Assembly (NCBI RefSeq): GCF_014193895.1 | Contig: NZ_BLZR01000001.1 | Coordinates: 3,782,001-3,846,000, forward strand | DNA from: Clostridium fungisolvens | GTDB taxonomy: Bacteria > Bacillota > Clostridia > Clostridiales > Clostridiaceae | Reading direction: 5' to 3' | DNA length: 64,000 bases | Part shown: piece by piece, positions 36,293-43,963 of the stretch | Position numbering within the stretch: the stretch's first letter is position 1 | Layout of the letters: each line of letters begins with the position of its first letter | Notes under the pieces: generated by a model | Told to the model about the DNA's origin: nothing | What the model saw: the letters and a program-made list of their open reading frames with translations, nothing else | Database searches by the model: none | Position numbers and translations under genes: made by a program

Positions 36293-37438
36293 ATGTTATT
36301 AATAAAAAACTGTAAAATAATTTTCTTCGATAAAATTGAAGAAGGCTCTTTACTTATTGAAGATGGAAAAATTAAAGCTATAAACCCAGAAAACAATATT
36401 GATTGCGAGACAATTGATGCAATGGGTCTATACTTATCCCCTGGATTTATAGATGTTCACATACATGGAGCTGGTGGTCACGATACTATGGATGGAACTT
36501 ATGAAGCTATCAACGAAATATCAAAAACCATCGTACAACACGGAACAACATCCTTCTTACCAACTACCATGACTGTATCAACAGAAGATATAAATAAATC
36601 TATTAAAGCTATAACCTATGCAAAAAATAATGGAACTGATGGTGCGAATGTATTAGGTGTACATTTAGAAGGACCATTTATAAGTCCAGAGATGATTGGG
36701 GCACAAAATCCTAATTTCATTTTAGCTCCAACAATCGAAAACTTTATGGGCATGGTTGGGGACAATATAGAAACTGTTACTGCAATAACTATTGCACCTG
36801 AAGTAGATGGAGCTAAAGAACTTATTAATTTTTTAAAAACTAATGACATTGCAGTATCAATGGGACATACGAAAGCAACTTATTCTGAGGCAATAGAAGG
36901 AATTAAAGCTGGAGTCTCTCACTCTACTCACTTATTTAATGCTATGACTCCACTTCATCACAGAGAGCCAGGTGTTGTTGGTGCAATCTTTGATACAGAT
37001 ATTACTACTGAGACTATATCAGATGGTATCCACATCGCATATCCATCGCTTAGATCAGCTTACAAAATCAAAGGAATAAATAAGGTACTTCTAGTTTCTG
37101 ATGCAATGATGGCATGTTGCATGCCTGATGGAGACTATTCCTTAGGAGGTCAGGATGTAATAGTTAAGAATGGTGCTGCTAGATTAAGAAATGGTGCTTT
37201 AGCTGGCTCTATCCTAACACTAGACAGCGCAGTTAGAAACGTTAAGAACAATTCAACTTATCATTTGTATGAAATAATAAGAATGGCATCTTATAATGCC
37301 GCAAAACATTGCAAAATTGAAGAGAGCAAGGGTCTTATTAAAGAAGGTTATGATGCAGATTTAGTATTATTTGATGAAAATATTAACATTAGACTATCTA
37401 TTGTTAATGGAAAAGTTGTATTTGATTCAAATCGATAA
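36293..37438 (+). CDS. nagA: N-acetylglucosamine-6-phosphate deacetylase
   Basis: 381 aa, the family length. Amidohydrolase TIM barrel with metal-site motifs HIHGAGGHDTMDG (about residues 59-71), HLEGPFISPE (about 124-133), MGHTKATY (about 193-200), THLFNAMTPLHHREPG (about 212-227) and VSDAMMA (about 268). It removes acetate from GlcNAc-6-P to give glucosamine-6-P in amino-sugar use or wall recycling. nagB is not adjacent. The start ATG has TGAGGTGATTT upstream. It is convergent with metK. Confidence 0.95.
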   Translation: MLLIKNCKIIFFDKIEEGSLLIEDGKIKAINPENNIDCETIDAMGLYLSPGFIDVHIHGAGGHDTMDGTYEAINEISKTIVQHGTTSFLPTTMTVSTEDINKSIKAITYAKNNGTDGANVLGVHLEGPFISPEMIGAQNPNFILAPTIENFMGMVGDNIETVTAITIAPEVDGAKELINFLKTNDIAVSMGHTKATYSEAIEGIKAGVSHSTHLFNAMTPLHHREPGVVGAIFDTDITTETISDGIHIAYPSLRSAYKIKGINKVLLVSDAMMACCMPDGDYSLGGQDVIVKNGAARLRNGALAGSILTLDSAVRNVKNNSTYHLYEIIRMASYNAAKHCKIEESKGLIKEGYDADLVLFDENINIRLSIVNGKVVFDSNR

Positions 37439-37518
37439 TTTTTTTATATAAACATATCTATACATCTATACATGTTTGTCCATATATCTTATTTACTAAC
37501 AATATCTAAAATAAGAAT

Positions 37519-37550
37519 AAAAAAAATGCTGCTTAAAAGCAGCATTTTTC
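37519..37550. terminator. Bidirectional terminator between nagA and metK
   Basis: ATGCTGCT / AGCAGCAT stem with a TAAA loop, A tract on one side and T tract on the other. Confidence 0.9.
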
Positions 37551-37551
37551 A

Positions 37552-38727
37552 TTATATATATTTCTTTATTTCTTCAACCTTATTTAATTGCTCCCAAGGT
37601 AAGCTTACGTCAGTTCTTCCGAAATGACCATATGCAGCAGTTTGCTTAAATATAGGTCTTCTAAGATCAAGATCTCTTATTATAGCACCTGGTCTTAAAT
37701 CAAATACCTTACCAACGATCTCAACTATCTTATCGTCTCCTATTTTTCCAGTTCCAAAAGTATCTACTTCTATAGAAACTGGCTTAGCTACACCAATTGC
37801 ATAAGCTAATTCTATTTCTAGTTTATCAGCAACTCCAGCAGCAACTAGATTCTTAGCAACCCATCTTGCTGCATAAGCTGCAGATCTATCAACCTTAGTT
37901 GGATCTTTTCCTGAGAAAGCACCACCACCGTGTCTTCCATATCCACCATAAGTGTCAACTATTATCTTTCTTCCAGTTAAACCACTATCTCCTTGTGGTC
38001 CACCTATTACAAATCTACCAGTAGGATTTATATAGTACTTTGTATTTTCATCTAATAGGTTTGCTGGTATTACAGCATTTATAACATGTTCTTTTATATC
38101 TTTTTCTATTTGCTCTTGAGATACTTCTGGACCATGTTGTGTAGAAACAACAATTGCATCTATTCTAACTGGCTTGTTGTCTTCATATTCAACTGTAACT
38201 TGAGTCTTTCCGTCTGGTCTTAGATAGTCTAAAGTACCATTTTTTCTAACTTCACTTAATCTTCTTGATAATCTATGAGCTGAAGCTATTGGCATAGGCA
38301 TATATTCTTCTGTTTCGTTTGTAGCAAATCCAAACATCATACCTTGATCTCCAGCACCTACTGCTTCAATCTTATCCATTTCACCTTTTTTTGATTCTAA
38401 TGCTTCATCAACTCCCATAGCAATATCAGCTGATTGTTCGTCTATTGAAGTTAGTACTGCACATGTATCGCAGTCAAATCCATATTTAGCTCTGTCATAG
38501 CCTATTTCTCTTACTGTCTGTCTTACGATTTTAGGTATATCTACATAGCAATTAGTAGATATTTCCCCCATAACTACAACCATACCTGTAGTTACTGCTG
38601 TCTCGCATGCAACTCTAGCATTTGGATCCTTTTCTAATATAGCATCTAATATCCCGTCTGAAACTTGGTCACAGATTTTATCTGGATGTCCTTCTGTAAC
38701 TGATTCTGATGTAAATAATCTTTTCAT
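37552..38727 (-). CDS. metK: S-adenosylmethionine synthetase
   Basis: 391 aa, full length. Signatures are SVTEGHPDKICDQ (about residues 7-19), GAGDQGMMFGFA (about 116-127) and GGGAFSGKDPTKVDRS (about 259-274). It makes S-adenosylmethionine from methionine and ATP. Regulation is layered: a SAM-I riboswitch and terminator, then a second hairpin motif with its own terminator, then a ribosome binding site that stands 38 bases from the ATG with an 8-bp hairpin between. The start is fixed by homology (MKRLFTSESVTEGHPDK). Confidence 0.98.
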   Translation of the reverse strand: MKRLFTSESVTEGHPDKICDQVSDGILDAILEKDPNARVACETAVTTGMVVVMGEISTNCYVDIPKIVRQTVREIGYDRAKYGFDCDTCAVLTSIDEQSADIAMGVDEALESKKGEMDKIEAVGAGDQGMMFGFATNETEEYMPMPIASAHRLSRRLSEVRKNGTLDYLRPDGKTQVTVEYEDNKPVRIDAIVVSTQHGPEVSQEQIEKDIKEHVINAVIPANLLDENTKYYINPTGRFVIGGPQGDSGLTGRKIIVDTYGGYGRHGGGAFSGKDPTKVDRSAAYAARWVAKNLVAAGVADKLEIELAYAIGVAKPVSIEVDTFGTGKIGDDKIVEIVGKVFDLRPGAIIRDLDLRRPIFKQTAAYGHFGRTDVSLPWEQLNKVEEIKKYI

Positions 38728-38734
38728 TCAAAAC

Positions 38735-38773
38735 TTAACTGTCTTCTAAAATAAAACAGTTAATTCCTCCCTT
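38735..38773 (-). promoter_or_regulatory. metK ribosome binding site with intervening hairpin
   Basis: The strong AAGGGAGGA (38765-38773) is 38 bases before the metK ATG. Between them, TTAACTGT and ACAGTTAA (38756-38763 and 38735-38742) form a perfect 8-bp stem with a 13-base loop. If folded, the effective spacing falls to nine bases. Alternatively, a CTG codon six bases after the site opens an 11-codon frame whose TGA stop overlaps the metK ATG (ATGA). Confidence 0.6.
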
Positions 38774-38793
38774 CATAAAAAATTATAGTTATT

Positions 38794-38824
38794 AAAAAAT
38801 CATTCAGGCTACTGCCGATGATTT
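38794..38824 (-). terminator. Hairpin and T tract before metK
   Basis: AAATCAT / ATGATTT with a 14-base loop, then TTTTTT on the minus strand. It follows the conserved motif at 38830-38878 by five bases. Confidence 0.65.
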
Positions 38825-38829
38825 TCTTT

Positions 38830-38878
38830 ACGCATCTGCCTTTCTAAGCAAATCACAACAAACCTGGCAGGTGAATAT
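38830..38878 (-). ncRNA. Conserved hairpin motif, copy A
   Basis: On the minus strand the core reads ATTCACCTGCC, about 25 bases, GAAAGGCAGATGCGTAAA. CACCTGCC pairs with GGCAGATG at seven of eight positions. A near-identical core occurs at 55132-55178, where the second base pair changes from A-T to G-C, a compensatory change. Both copies are followed by a terminator-type hairpin. I do not recognise the family. On the plus strand the one mismatch becomes G-U, so the transcribed strand is not certain; the metK context favours minus. Confidence 0.55.
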
Positions 38879-38966
38879 TTTTTACTCTTATTAATAGTGT
38901 AAATAAAAATCATAGACTTTTATCCTTAAAGTCTTCACAATGGATGCTTTAAATATTTTTAAGAGC

Positions 38967-38993
38967 AAAAAAATCTCTTCAAAGAAGAGATTT
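38967..38993 (-). terminator. SAM-I riboswitch terminator
   Basis: AAATCTCTTC / GAAGAGATTT with a three-base loop, then seven T residues. The AAGAGAGAT of the aptamer closing stem can pair with ATCTCTT as the antiterminator. Confidence 0.9.
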
Positions 38994-39005
38994 ATAATTT
39001 CATCT

Positions 39006-39105
39006 CTCTTATCTCGCAGCTTATCTGCAGGAATTGGCACCATTGTGTATATCACCGGTTGCCGGGTTTCATAGGGCCCTTTCCCTCCACCTCTCTTGAT
39101 AAGAG
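39006..39105 (-). promoter_or_regulatory. SAM-I (S-box) riboswitch
   Basis: The minus strand contains the conserved order CTTATCAAGAGAGGTGGAGGGA, GGCCC, ATGAAACCCGGCAACC, GGTGCCAATTCC and the closing GATAAGAG. The P1 arms are 39098-39105 and 39006-39013. It turns off metK when S-adenosylmethionine is plentiful, by way of the terminator at 38967-38993. Confidence 0.97.
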
Positions 39106-39132
39106 TTACATTATTTAATTATCTTTATTCAT

Positions 39133-39163
39133 ACAAAAAAGACACCACTATAAGTGTCTTTTT
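39133..39163 (-). terminator. Terminator of the tRNA cluster
   Basis: GACAC / GTGTC stem extended by A and T tracts, starting right after the last tRNA-Tyr. Confidence 0.7.
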
Positions 39164-39247
39164 GGTGGAGGAGAGTGGATTCGAACCACTGAAGCAACTT
39201 GCAACAGATTTACAGTCTGCCCCCTTTGGCCACTCGGGAACTCCTCC
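39163..39247 (-). tRNA. tRNA-Tyr (GTA), copy 1
   Basis: 85 bases with encoded CCA, long variable arm, anticodon GTA in CTGTAAATC, acceptor GGAGGAG/CTCCTCC. Last gene of the cluster transcript. Confidence 0.96.
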
Positions 39248-39252
39248 ATAAA

Positions 39253-39327
39253 TGGAGCTGGCAATAGGAATCGAACCTACAACCTGCTGATTACAAGTCA
39301 GCTGCTCTACCGTTGAGCCATGCCAGC
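39253..39327 (-). tRNA. tRNA-Thr (TGT), copy 1
   Basis: 75 bases with CCA, anticodon TGT in CTTGTAA, acceptor GCTGGCA/TGCCAGC. Confidence 0.96.
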
Positions 39328-39350
39328 ATATTATTGATTTTTTAAATTAA

Positions 39351-39426
39351 TGGTGGGCACAACAGGGATCGAACCTGTGACCCTCTGCTTGTAAGGCAGA
39401 TGCTCTCCCAGCTGAGCTATGCGCCC
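39351..39426 (-). tRNA. tRNA-Val (TAC), copy 1
   Basis: 76 bases with CCA, anticodon TAC in CTTACAAG, acceptor GGGCGCA/TGTGCCC. Confidence 0.96.
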
Positions 39427-39446
39427 TTAATTTATTATTTTAAAAT

Positions 39447-39531
39447 TGGTGGAGGAGAGTGGATTCGAACCACTGAAGCAACTTGCAACAGATTTACAGT
39501 CTGCCCCCTTTGGCCACTCGGGAACTCCTCC
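39447..39531 (-). tRNA. tRNA-Tyr (GTA), copy 2
   Basis: 85 bases, same sequence as the copies at 39163 and 39732, at a repeat period of 284-285 bases. Confidence 0.96.
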
Positions 39532-39538
39532 CTAATTT

Positions 39539-39613
39539 TGGAGCTGGCAATAGGAATCGAACCTACAACCTGCTGATTACAAGTCAGCTGCTCTACCGTT
39601 GAGCCATGCCAGC
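39539..39613 (-). tRNA. tRNA-Thr (TGT), copy 2
   Basis: 75 bases with CCA, same as the copy at 39253-39327. Confidence 0.96.
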
Positions 39614-39636
39614 ATATTATTGATTTTTTAAATTAA

Positions 39637-39712
39637 TGGTGGGCACAACAGGGATCGAACCTGTGACCCTCTGCTTGTAAGGCAGATGCTCTCCCAGCTG
39701 AGCTATGCGCCC
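39637..39712 (-). tRNA. tRNA-Val (TAC), copy 2
   Basis: 76 bases with CCA, same as the copy at 39351-39426. The intergenic spacer between Val and Thr is also kept. Confidence 0.96.
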
Positions 39713-39731
39713 TTAATTTATTATTTAAAAT

Positions 39732-39816
39732 TGGTGGAGGAGAGTGGATTCGAACCACTGAAGCAACTTGCAACAGATTTACAGTCTGCCCCCTTTGGCC
39801 ACTCGGGAACTCCTCC
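39732..39816 (-). tRNA. tRNA-Tyr (GTA), copy 3
   Basis: 85 bases with CCA. First gene of the tRNA transcript, about 70 bases from the expected start at the promoter 39892-39920. Confidence 0.96.
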
Positions 39817-39891
39817 ATATAAGCTTTAACCAAACTTTCGATAAGTTCAATCTTTGCTGTTTTGTTTTGTCGGTGCCAATCGACAAGGATT

Positions 39892-39920
39892 AGTATATAA
39901 TGTTATCTTATTATTTTCAA
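39892..39920 (-). promoter_or_regulatory. Promoter of the tRNA cluster
   Basis: On the minus strand, TTGAAA (39915-39920), 17-base spacer, TATACT (39892-39897). It is followed by a TTGTCG / CGACAA hairpin in the leader. Confidence 0.75.
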
Positions 39921-40070
39921 CCCCAATTTAAAGGCATATTCAGTCATTTTTACAATTTACTTTTTATTTTCTACAACTTCCTCCGTATTAATACTAAATG
40001 CTACGCTATTCTATATATTATTAATAACTAAAATAATTTATTTCATACCGATATTTTTGTCTTAGATTAA

Positions 40071-40727
40071 TTAATCTCCTATACTCTTCTCAATATATTC
40101 TACATCTATATATGGACTGAGTATATTTTTCACTTTTTCGTAATCGTTATACGATAATTTTTTCTTTAATATAGTAAATATATCTTTCGATGCCTCTATT
40201 TCATTACTGCTCTTCATATCTTCTTGTATATAATCATAATCCGCGATAGATAGTTTTCGTGATAAATATATTAACTTTGCTTTATCTGCTAGGCTTATTT
40301 TATTTAATATTGTATTCTTATCTATCTTGAAAATTGAAACTGTAGGAACAGCTTCTTCTTCAAATATACTACTATCATAACTATCTTCTTGGCTCACATA
40401 ACCATTGTAATTATTTTCTAATTCCGAATTATTTGAACTTATATTTTGTTTACTTACATCCACATCACTTTTTGCTGAACTATCTATATTAGTATTTATT
40501 TTACTTTTATTCTGAGAATTTAATTTATCTTCCAATTTCTTATTAGTCTCATTGTTTTGTGTCTGTTGTTTTTCTTTGCTAATATTGCTCTGTTTAATAG
40601 TCAAATTTTGTTTGCTGCTTACTTGTAATTTTTCATAATTATACTTATTGTTTATGACCATTACTTCAACTGAAATAAACGTAATAAAAATAACTATACA
40701 ACTATATTTTTTTTGTTTCTTATCCAT
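40071..40727 (-). CDS. Hypothetical membrane-anchored protein with low-complexity linker
   Basis: 218 aa. A basic N-terminus (MDKKQKK) and one hydrophobic segment (about 9-25) suggest a membrane anchor. A long Ser/Asn/Lys/Gln-rich linker follows (about 30-130), then a C-terminal globular part (about 135-218) rich in Ile, Leu and Lys (KIDKNTILNKISLADKAKLI). I do not recognise the family. It is divergent from the spore protein gene yyaC, and near other sporulation genes, so a sporulation link is possible but unproven. A strong AGGAGGT precedes its start. Confidence 0.55.
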   Translation of the reverse strand: MDKKQKKYSCIVIFITFISVEVMVINNKYNYEKLQVSSKQNLTIKQSNISKEKQQTQNNETNKKLEDKLNSQNKSKINTNIDSSAKSDVDVSKQNISSNNSELENNYNGYVSQEDSYDSSIFEEEAVPTVSIFKIDKNTILNKISLADKAKLIYLSRKLSIADYDYIQEDMKSSNEIEASKDIFTILKKKLSYNDYEKVKNILSPYIDVEYIEKSIGD

Positions 40728-40837
40728 ACCTAAGCACCTCCTAATATTAAAAATATTGACAGTATATCAATATTTTATTCTTTTTTAATATTTCATATAT
40801 TTGCTTCATATAAATTTATTATGAGGGAGGTGGGATA

Positions 40838-41368
40838 GTGAATAAGATAAAAGTTAATTATAAATCATCACTTGCTTACTACGAGATAGCCTACTTTTTA
40901 AAGAACTACATTAAAGATAACACCGTTATAGTCTGTATAGGTACTGACAAATGCATAGGAGACTGCCTTGGCCCATTAGTTGGTACAATGCTGAAAGACA
41001 AATTTTTTCCACTTCCTATATACGGCACAATAGCGTCGCCAATACATGCATTAAATCTTGATAGAAAACTAACTGAAATTTACTCAAGCCATCCTAAAGC
41101 TTGTATAATAGGAATAGATGCATGTCTAGGAGATTCGAACTCAATCGGTGAAATTCATACAAGAGATTACCCTATTCATCCTGGTAAAGGTGTAGGCAAG
41201 ACTCTTCCGGACGTCGGTGACGCCTCAATAATTGGCATCGTTGACTCTAGTGAAAATTCTGAGATATTCACCAGTCGATCTATTAGATTAAATTTAATAA
41301 TGGAGATGGCACAAGTTATTGTTAATTCAATAGTACACGCATACTATTTAAGCAACTTTCAAAAATAA
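40838..41368 (+). CDS. yyaC: Spore protein YyaC
   Basis: 176 aa. It has the YyaC pattern VCIGTDKCIGDCLGPLVG (about 31-48), IIGIDACLGD and GKGVGKTLPDVGDASI, related in fold to the GPR spore protease. It is thought to act in sporulation or germination proteolysis. Start is GTG 40838 with GGGAGGTGG upstream. It is convergent with mbl, sharing the terminator at 41448-41478. Confidence 0.88.
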   Translation: MNKIKVNYKSSLAYYEIAYFLKNYIKDNTVIVCIGTDKCIGDCLGPLVGTMLKDKFFPLPIYGTIASPIHALNLDRKLTEIYSSHPKACIIGIDACLGDSNSIGEIHTRDYPIHPGKGVGKTLPDVGDASIIGIVDSSENSEIFTSRSIRLNLIMEMAQVIVNSIVHAYYLSNFQK

Positions 41369-41447
41369 GGCAAAAAAGTTAAAAAGCTAAAAACTATTAA
41401 AATATCTAAGTTACAACAACTTGAAAATTTATACTTTTTTAAACATT

Positions 41448-41478
41448 AAAAGGGACAGAATTATATTCTGTCCCTTTT
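41448..41478. terminator. Bidirectional terminator between yyaC and mbl
   Basis: Perfect 14-base arms AAAAGGGACAGAAT / ATTCTGTCCCTTTT with a three-base loop. Confidence 0.88.
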
Positions 41479-41479
41479 A

Positions 41480-42511
41480 CTACTCAACAAGTTCAACTTC
41501 CATATCCTTATTAAGTTCTAATTTTTCAAAGTTCTTTAAAGCAATGCCTGTCCCCATTGCAACACAGGAAATTGCATCATCTGCTACTCTTACTGAAACA
41601 CCTGTCTCTGACTCTAAGTATTTATCAAGTCCATGTAATAATGCACCGCCTCCGGTCATTAATATTCCATGTTCTATAATATCAGCTGCTAGTTCAGGCG
41701 GTGTTCTCTCTAATACAGAATGAACTGCTTCTAAAATCATCCTTACAGTTTCTTTTAAAGCTATCCTTATTTCCTCTGTAGTTATATCTACAACATCCGG
41801 AAGTCCAGTTATTAGGTTTCTTCCTTTTACAGGCATAGTAAGGTTTCTTAAATCCTTAAATGCAGATCCAACATTAATCTTCAAATCTTCTGCAGTTCTT
41901 TCACCAATCATAAGCTTATATTTATTTCTTATATATTTAATGATTACTTCATCAAATTTATCGCCAGCAATTTTTATAGAAGATCTTACTACAATGCCTC
42001 CTAAAGAAATCACTGCTATATCAGTTGTACCTCCACCAATATCAACAACCATATTACCACTTGGCTTGTTTATATCGATTCCAGCACCTACCGCAGCTGC
42101 CAGAGGTTCTTCTATCAAATAGACTGTTCTAGCACCTGAATTTTTCGAAGCATCAATTATGGCTCTTTTTTCTACTTCAGTAGCTTGAGAAGGAACACAT
42201 ACCATGACTTTAGGCGCCGATACTCTTTTCTTTCCACACCCTTTTCTTATAAAATATGTTAGCATTTTTTCAGTCATATCATAGTCTGAAATTACACCGT
42301 CTCTAAGTGGACGTACAGCAACAATATTTCCTGGTGTTCTTCCAATCATCTGCCTTGCCTCTTCTCCAACAGCTAATATTTTATTACTGTTTTTGTCTAT
42401 AGCAACTACAGATGGTTCTTTTAAAACGACGCCTTTATCTTTTATATAAACAAGCACAGTCGCCGTACCTAAATCAATTCCTATATCTGTTCCCATTCCC
42501 AAAAACCACAT
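41480..42511 (-). CDS. mbl: MreB-family cell-shape protein Mbl
   Basis: 343 aa. Actin-like fold with phosphate-1 GIDLGTATVLVY (about 11-22), phosphate-2 VVDIGGGTTDIAVIS and the adenosine motif GILMTGGGALLHGLD. MreB-type proteins form membrane-associated filaments that guide wall synthesis. The position directly after spoIIID matches spoIIID-mbl of Bacillus, so I choose Mbl over MreB. ATG 42511 has AGGAG ten bases upstream. The N-terminal MWFLGMG is a typical amphipathic membrane-contacting start. Confidence 0.92.
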   Translation of the reverse strand: MWFLGMGTDIGIDLGTATVLVYIKDKGVVLKEPSVVAIDKNSNKILAVGEEARQMIGRTPGNIVAVRPLRDGVISDYDMTEKMLTYFIRKGCGKKRVSAPKVMVCVPSQATEVEKRAIIDASKNSGARTVYLIEEPLAAAVGAGIDINKPSGNMVVDIGGGTTDIAVISLGGIVVRSSIKIAGDKFDEVIIKYIRNKYKLMIGERTAEDLKINVGSAFKDLRNLTMPVKGRNLITGLPDVVDITTEEIRIALKETVRMILEAVHSVLERTPPELAADIIEHGILMTGGGALLHGLDKYLESETGVSVRVADDAISCVAMGTGIALKNFEKLELNKDMEVELVE

Positions 42512-42599
42512 TCCAATTCACTCCTAAAATTCTATTTATACAAACATAATTTGAGTATTTTTTACATAATTTATCATATAAATTATACATGGAATGTGA

Positions 42600-42854
42600 T
42601 TAACCTTCAATAGCTTTATACTTTAATTTTGTAGCCTTTCCTCCTCTTATGTGTCTCTCAGCTTTGTTCAAATCCAATATAATCTTTGCTTTTTGAGCAA
42701 TTACTGGATTAATCTTTGGTAATCTCTCTGTCATATCCTTGTGTATTGTACTTTTGCTCACTCCGAATACTTTTGCTGTTTTCCTAATTGTAGCTTTTGA
42801 ATCGATAATATACTGTGCAACTTCTAAGACTCTTTCCTCAATGTAGTCTTTCAA
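42600..42854 (-). CDS. spoIIID: Sporulation transcription factor SpoIIID
   Basis: 84 aa, as in other spore formers. A helix-turn-helix (about 22-43, TIRKTAKVFGVSKSTIHKDM) and a basic C-terminal helix (KAERHIRGGKATKLKYKA) both bind DNA. In the mother cell it activates and represses many sigma-E and sigma-K genes. It is followed at 88 bases by mbl. A GGAGGT ribosome binding site is present. Confidence 0.97.
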   Translation of the reverse strand: MKDYIEERVLEVAQYIIDSKATIRKTAKVFGVSKSTIHKDMTERLPKINPVIAQKAKIILDLNKAERHIRGGKATKLKYKAIEG

Positions 42855-42923
42855 AATGCTACCTCCTTAATTAGCTATATTAATAAATATGCACTACTCT
42901 TTAACTAAATTACTTTTTCTAAG

Positions 42924-42959
42924 TATTCAGTCATCTTCTATTTAGAAAATGACTGAATA
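42924..42959 (-). terminator. Hairpin after the spoIIQ-like gene
   Basis: TATTCAGTCAT / ATGACTGAATA arms with a 14-base loop, nine bases after the stop. The T tail is poor, so termination may be partial. Confidence 0.55.
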
Positions 42960-42967
42960 AAAAATTA

Positions 42968-43702
42968 TTATTTTGCTGCTGTATTAAATTTTATATACTT
43001 ACTTGGATCAACTTGTTGATCTTTTGAGTCAATTATCTGGAATCCTAAATGTTCAGCATATGACTCAAACTTAAGCATTCTTGCTGTGTCTCCAACTTTA
43101 CCAATTGTTTGTTTAGCTTTGACTACCTCATCTTTCTTAACAGAAACTTGAGGGTCTAAATTTGTATAAACTGTTTTCATCCCATTTGAGTGTGAAATAA
43201 CAACATAAGTTCCTACAAATTCATCTCCATTTGCTACCTCAGTAACTTTTCCATCAGCTGCAGCGGTAACTGTAGTGCCCTTCTTAGCATTAATACCTAT
43301 GCCTTTTACCACTGTGGTCCAAACATTAAAGCCTTTAATTTCAATTGGTTTAGATCCATCTGAAAATACTCTAGATACTGCTCCATCAGAAATAGGATTA
43401 CTAAAAGTTACTTTTGATGTATTTGTAACAGTCTTAGTATTCGGAACAGTCACTCCAGTCGTATTACTTGAAGTTGCAGGTTTTTTTACTTGTTCTGCAT
43501 CTGGCATTTGAGTAGTAGACTTATCTGACTCATTTATGTTCATAGCAACGCCACTCTTGTTTGTTTCTGTTGCTGCTTCCTTAGAGTTATTTCTTGCAGT
43601 TATTGCTGCAAATGTGGCTACTACACATAAGCACACGAATAGAATTACGTAAAAACCCTCCTTCTTAAAAAAGCTTAAAAATTTGTTATTTTTTTTGTCC
43701 AT
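42968..43702 (-). CDS. spoIIQ: SpoIIQ-like M23-fold protein
   Basis: 244 aa. One N-terminal membrane helix (about 16-38), a Thr/Asn/Ser-rich linker, and a LytM/M23 fold (about 115-235). The first metal motif, normally H-x-G-x-D, reads VKGIGIN, with both His and Asp missing. The last, normally H-x-H, reads EHLGF, with one His left. It is therefore probably not a peptidase. In Bacillus SpoIIQ is also inactive and pairs with SpoIIIAH across the forespore membranes. Placement between spoIID and spoIIID supports the name. Confidence 0.85.
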   Translation of the reverse strand: MDKKNNKFLSFFKKEGFYVILFVCLCVVATFAAITARNNSKEAATETNKSGVAMNINESDKSTTQMPDAEQVKKPATSSNTTGVTVPNTKTVTNTSKVTFSNPISDGAVSRVFSDGSKPIEIKGFNVWTTVVKGIGINAKKGTTVTAAADGKVTEVANGDEFVGTYVVISHSNGMKTVYTNLDPQVSVKKDEVVKAKQTIGKVGDTARMLKFESYAEHLGFQIIDSKDQQVDPSKYIKFNTAAK

Positions 43703-43817
43703 ATGAACACCTCCATTAACTAGTCTGTCCTTCCATTACTAAAAAATACATTTTTTCCTATATTTTTTTCATATAAATTCCAACAAAATTCTACAAAATA
43801 TTAATAAACAGTTAGGC

Positions 43818-43860
43818 AAAAAAAAATTGAGCAATACATATATTTCTAGTATTGCCCAAT
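43818..43860 (-). terminator. Terminator of spoIID
   Basis: ATTGAGCAATAC / GTATTGCCCAAT arms with one G-U on the minus strand, followed by nine T residues. Confidence 0.88.
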
Positions 43861-43963
43861 TCTATTGCTCTAATGCCATGAGAAATAGTGTTTTTATATT
43901 TAGAATCTAAGGACTGAAGTAGCCTTTCTGCCATAGTGAATGGATTTTAATTTAAGGGGTTCT

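Noticed and set aside
39163..39816. Regular repeats that might look like a CRISPR array
   Set aside because: The period is 284-285 bases and the repeats are tRNA genes with their spacers.
39633..39833. 66-residue open frame in the tRNA array
   Set aside because: It lies fully within tRNA-Val and tRNA-Tyr sequences. The frame is a by-product of the tRNA genes.
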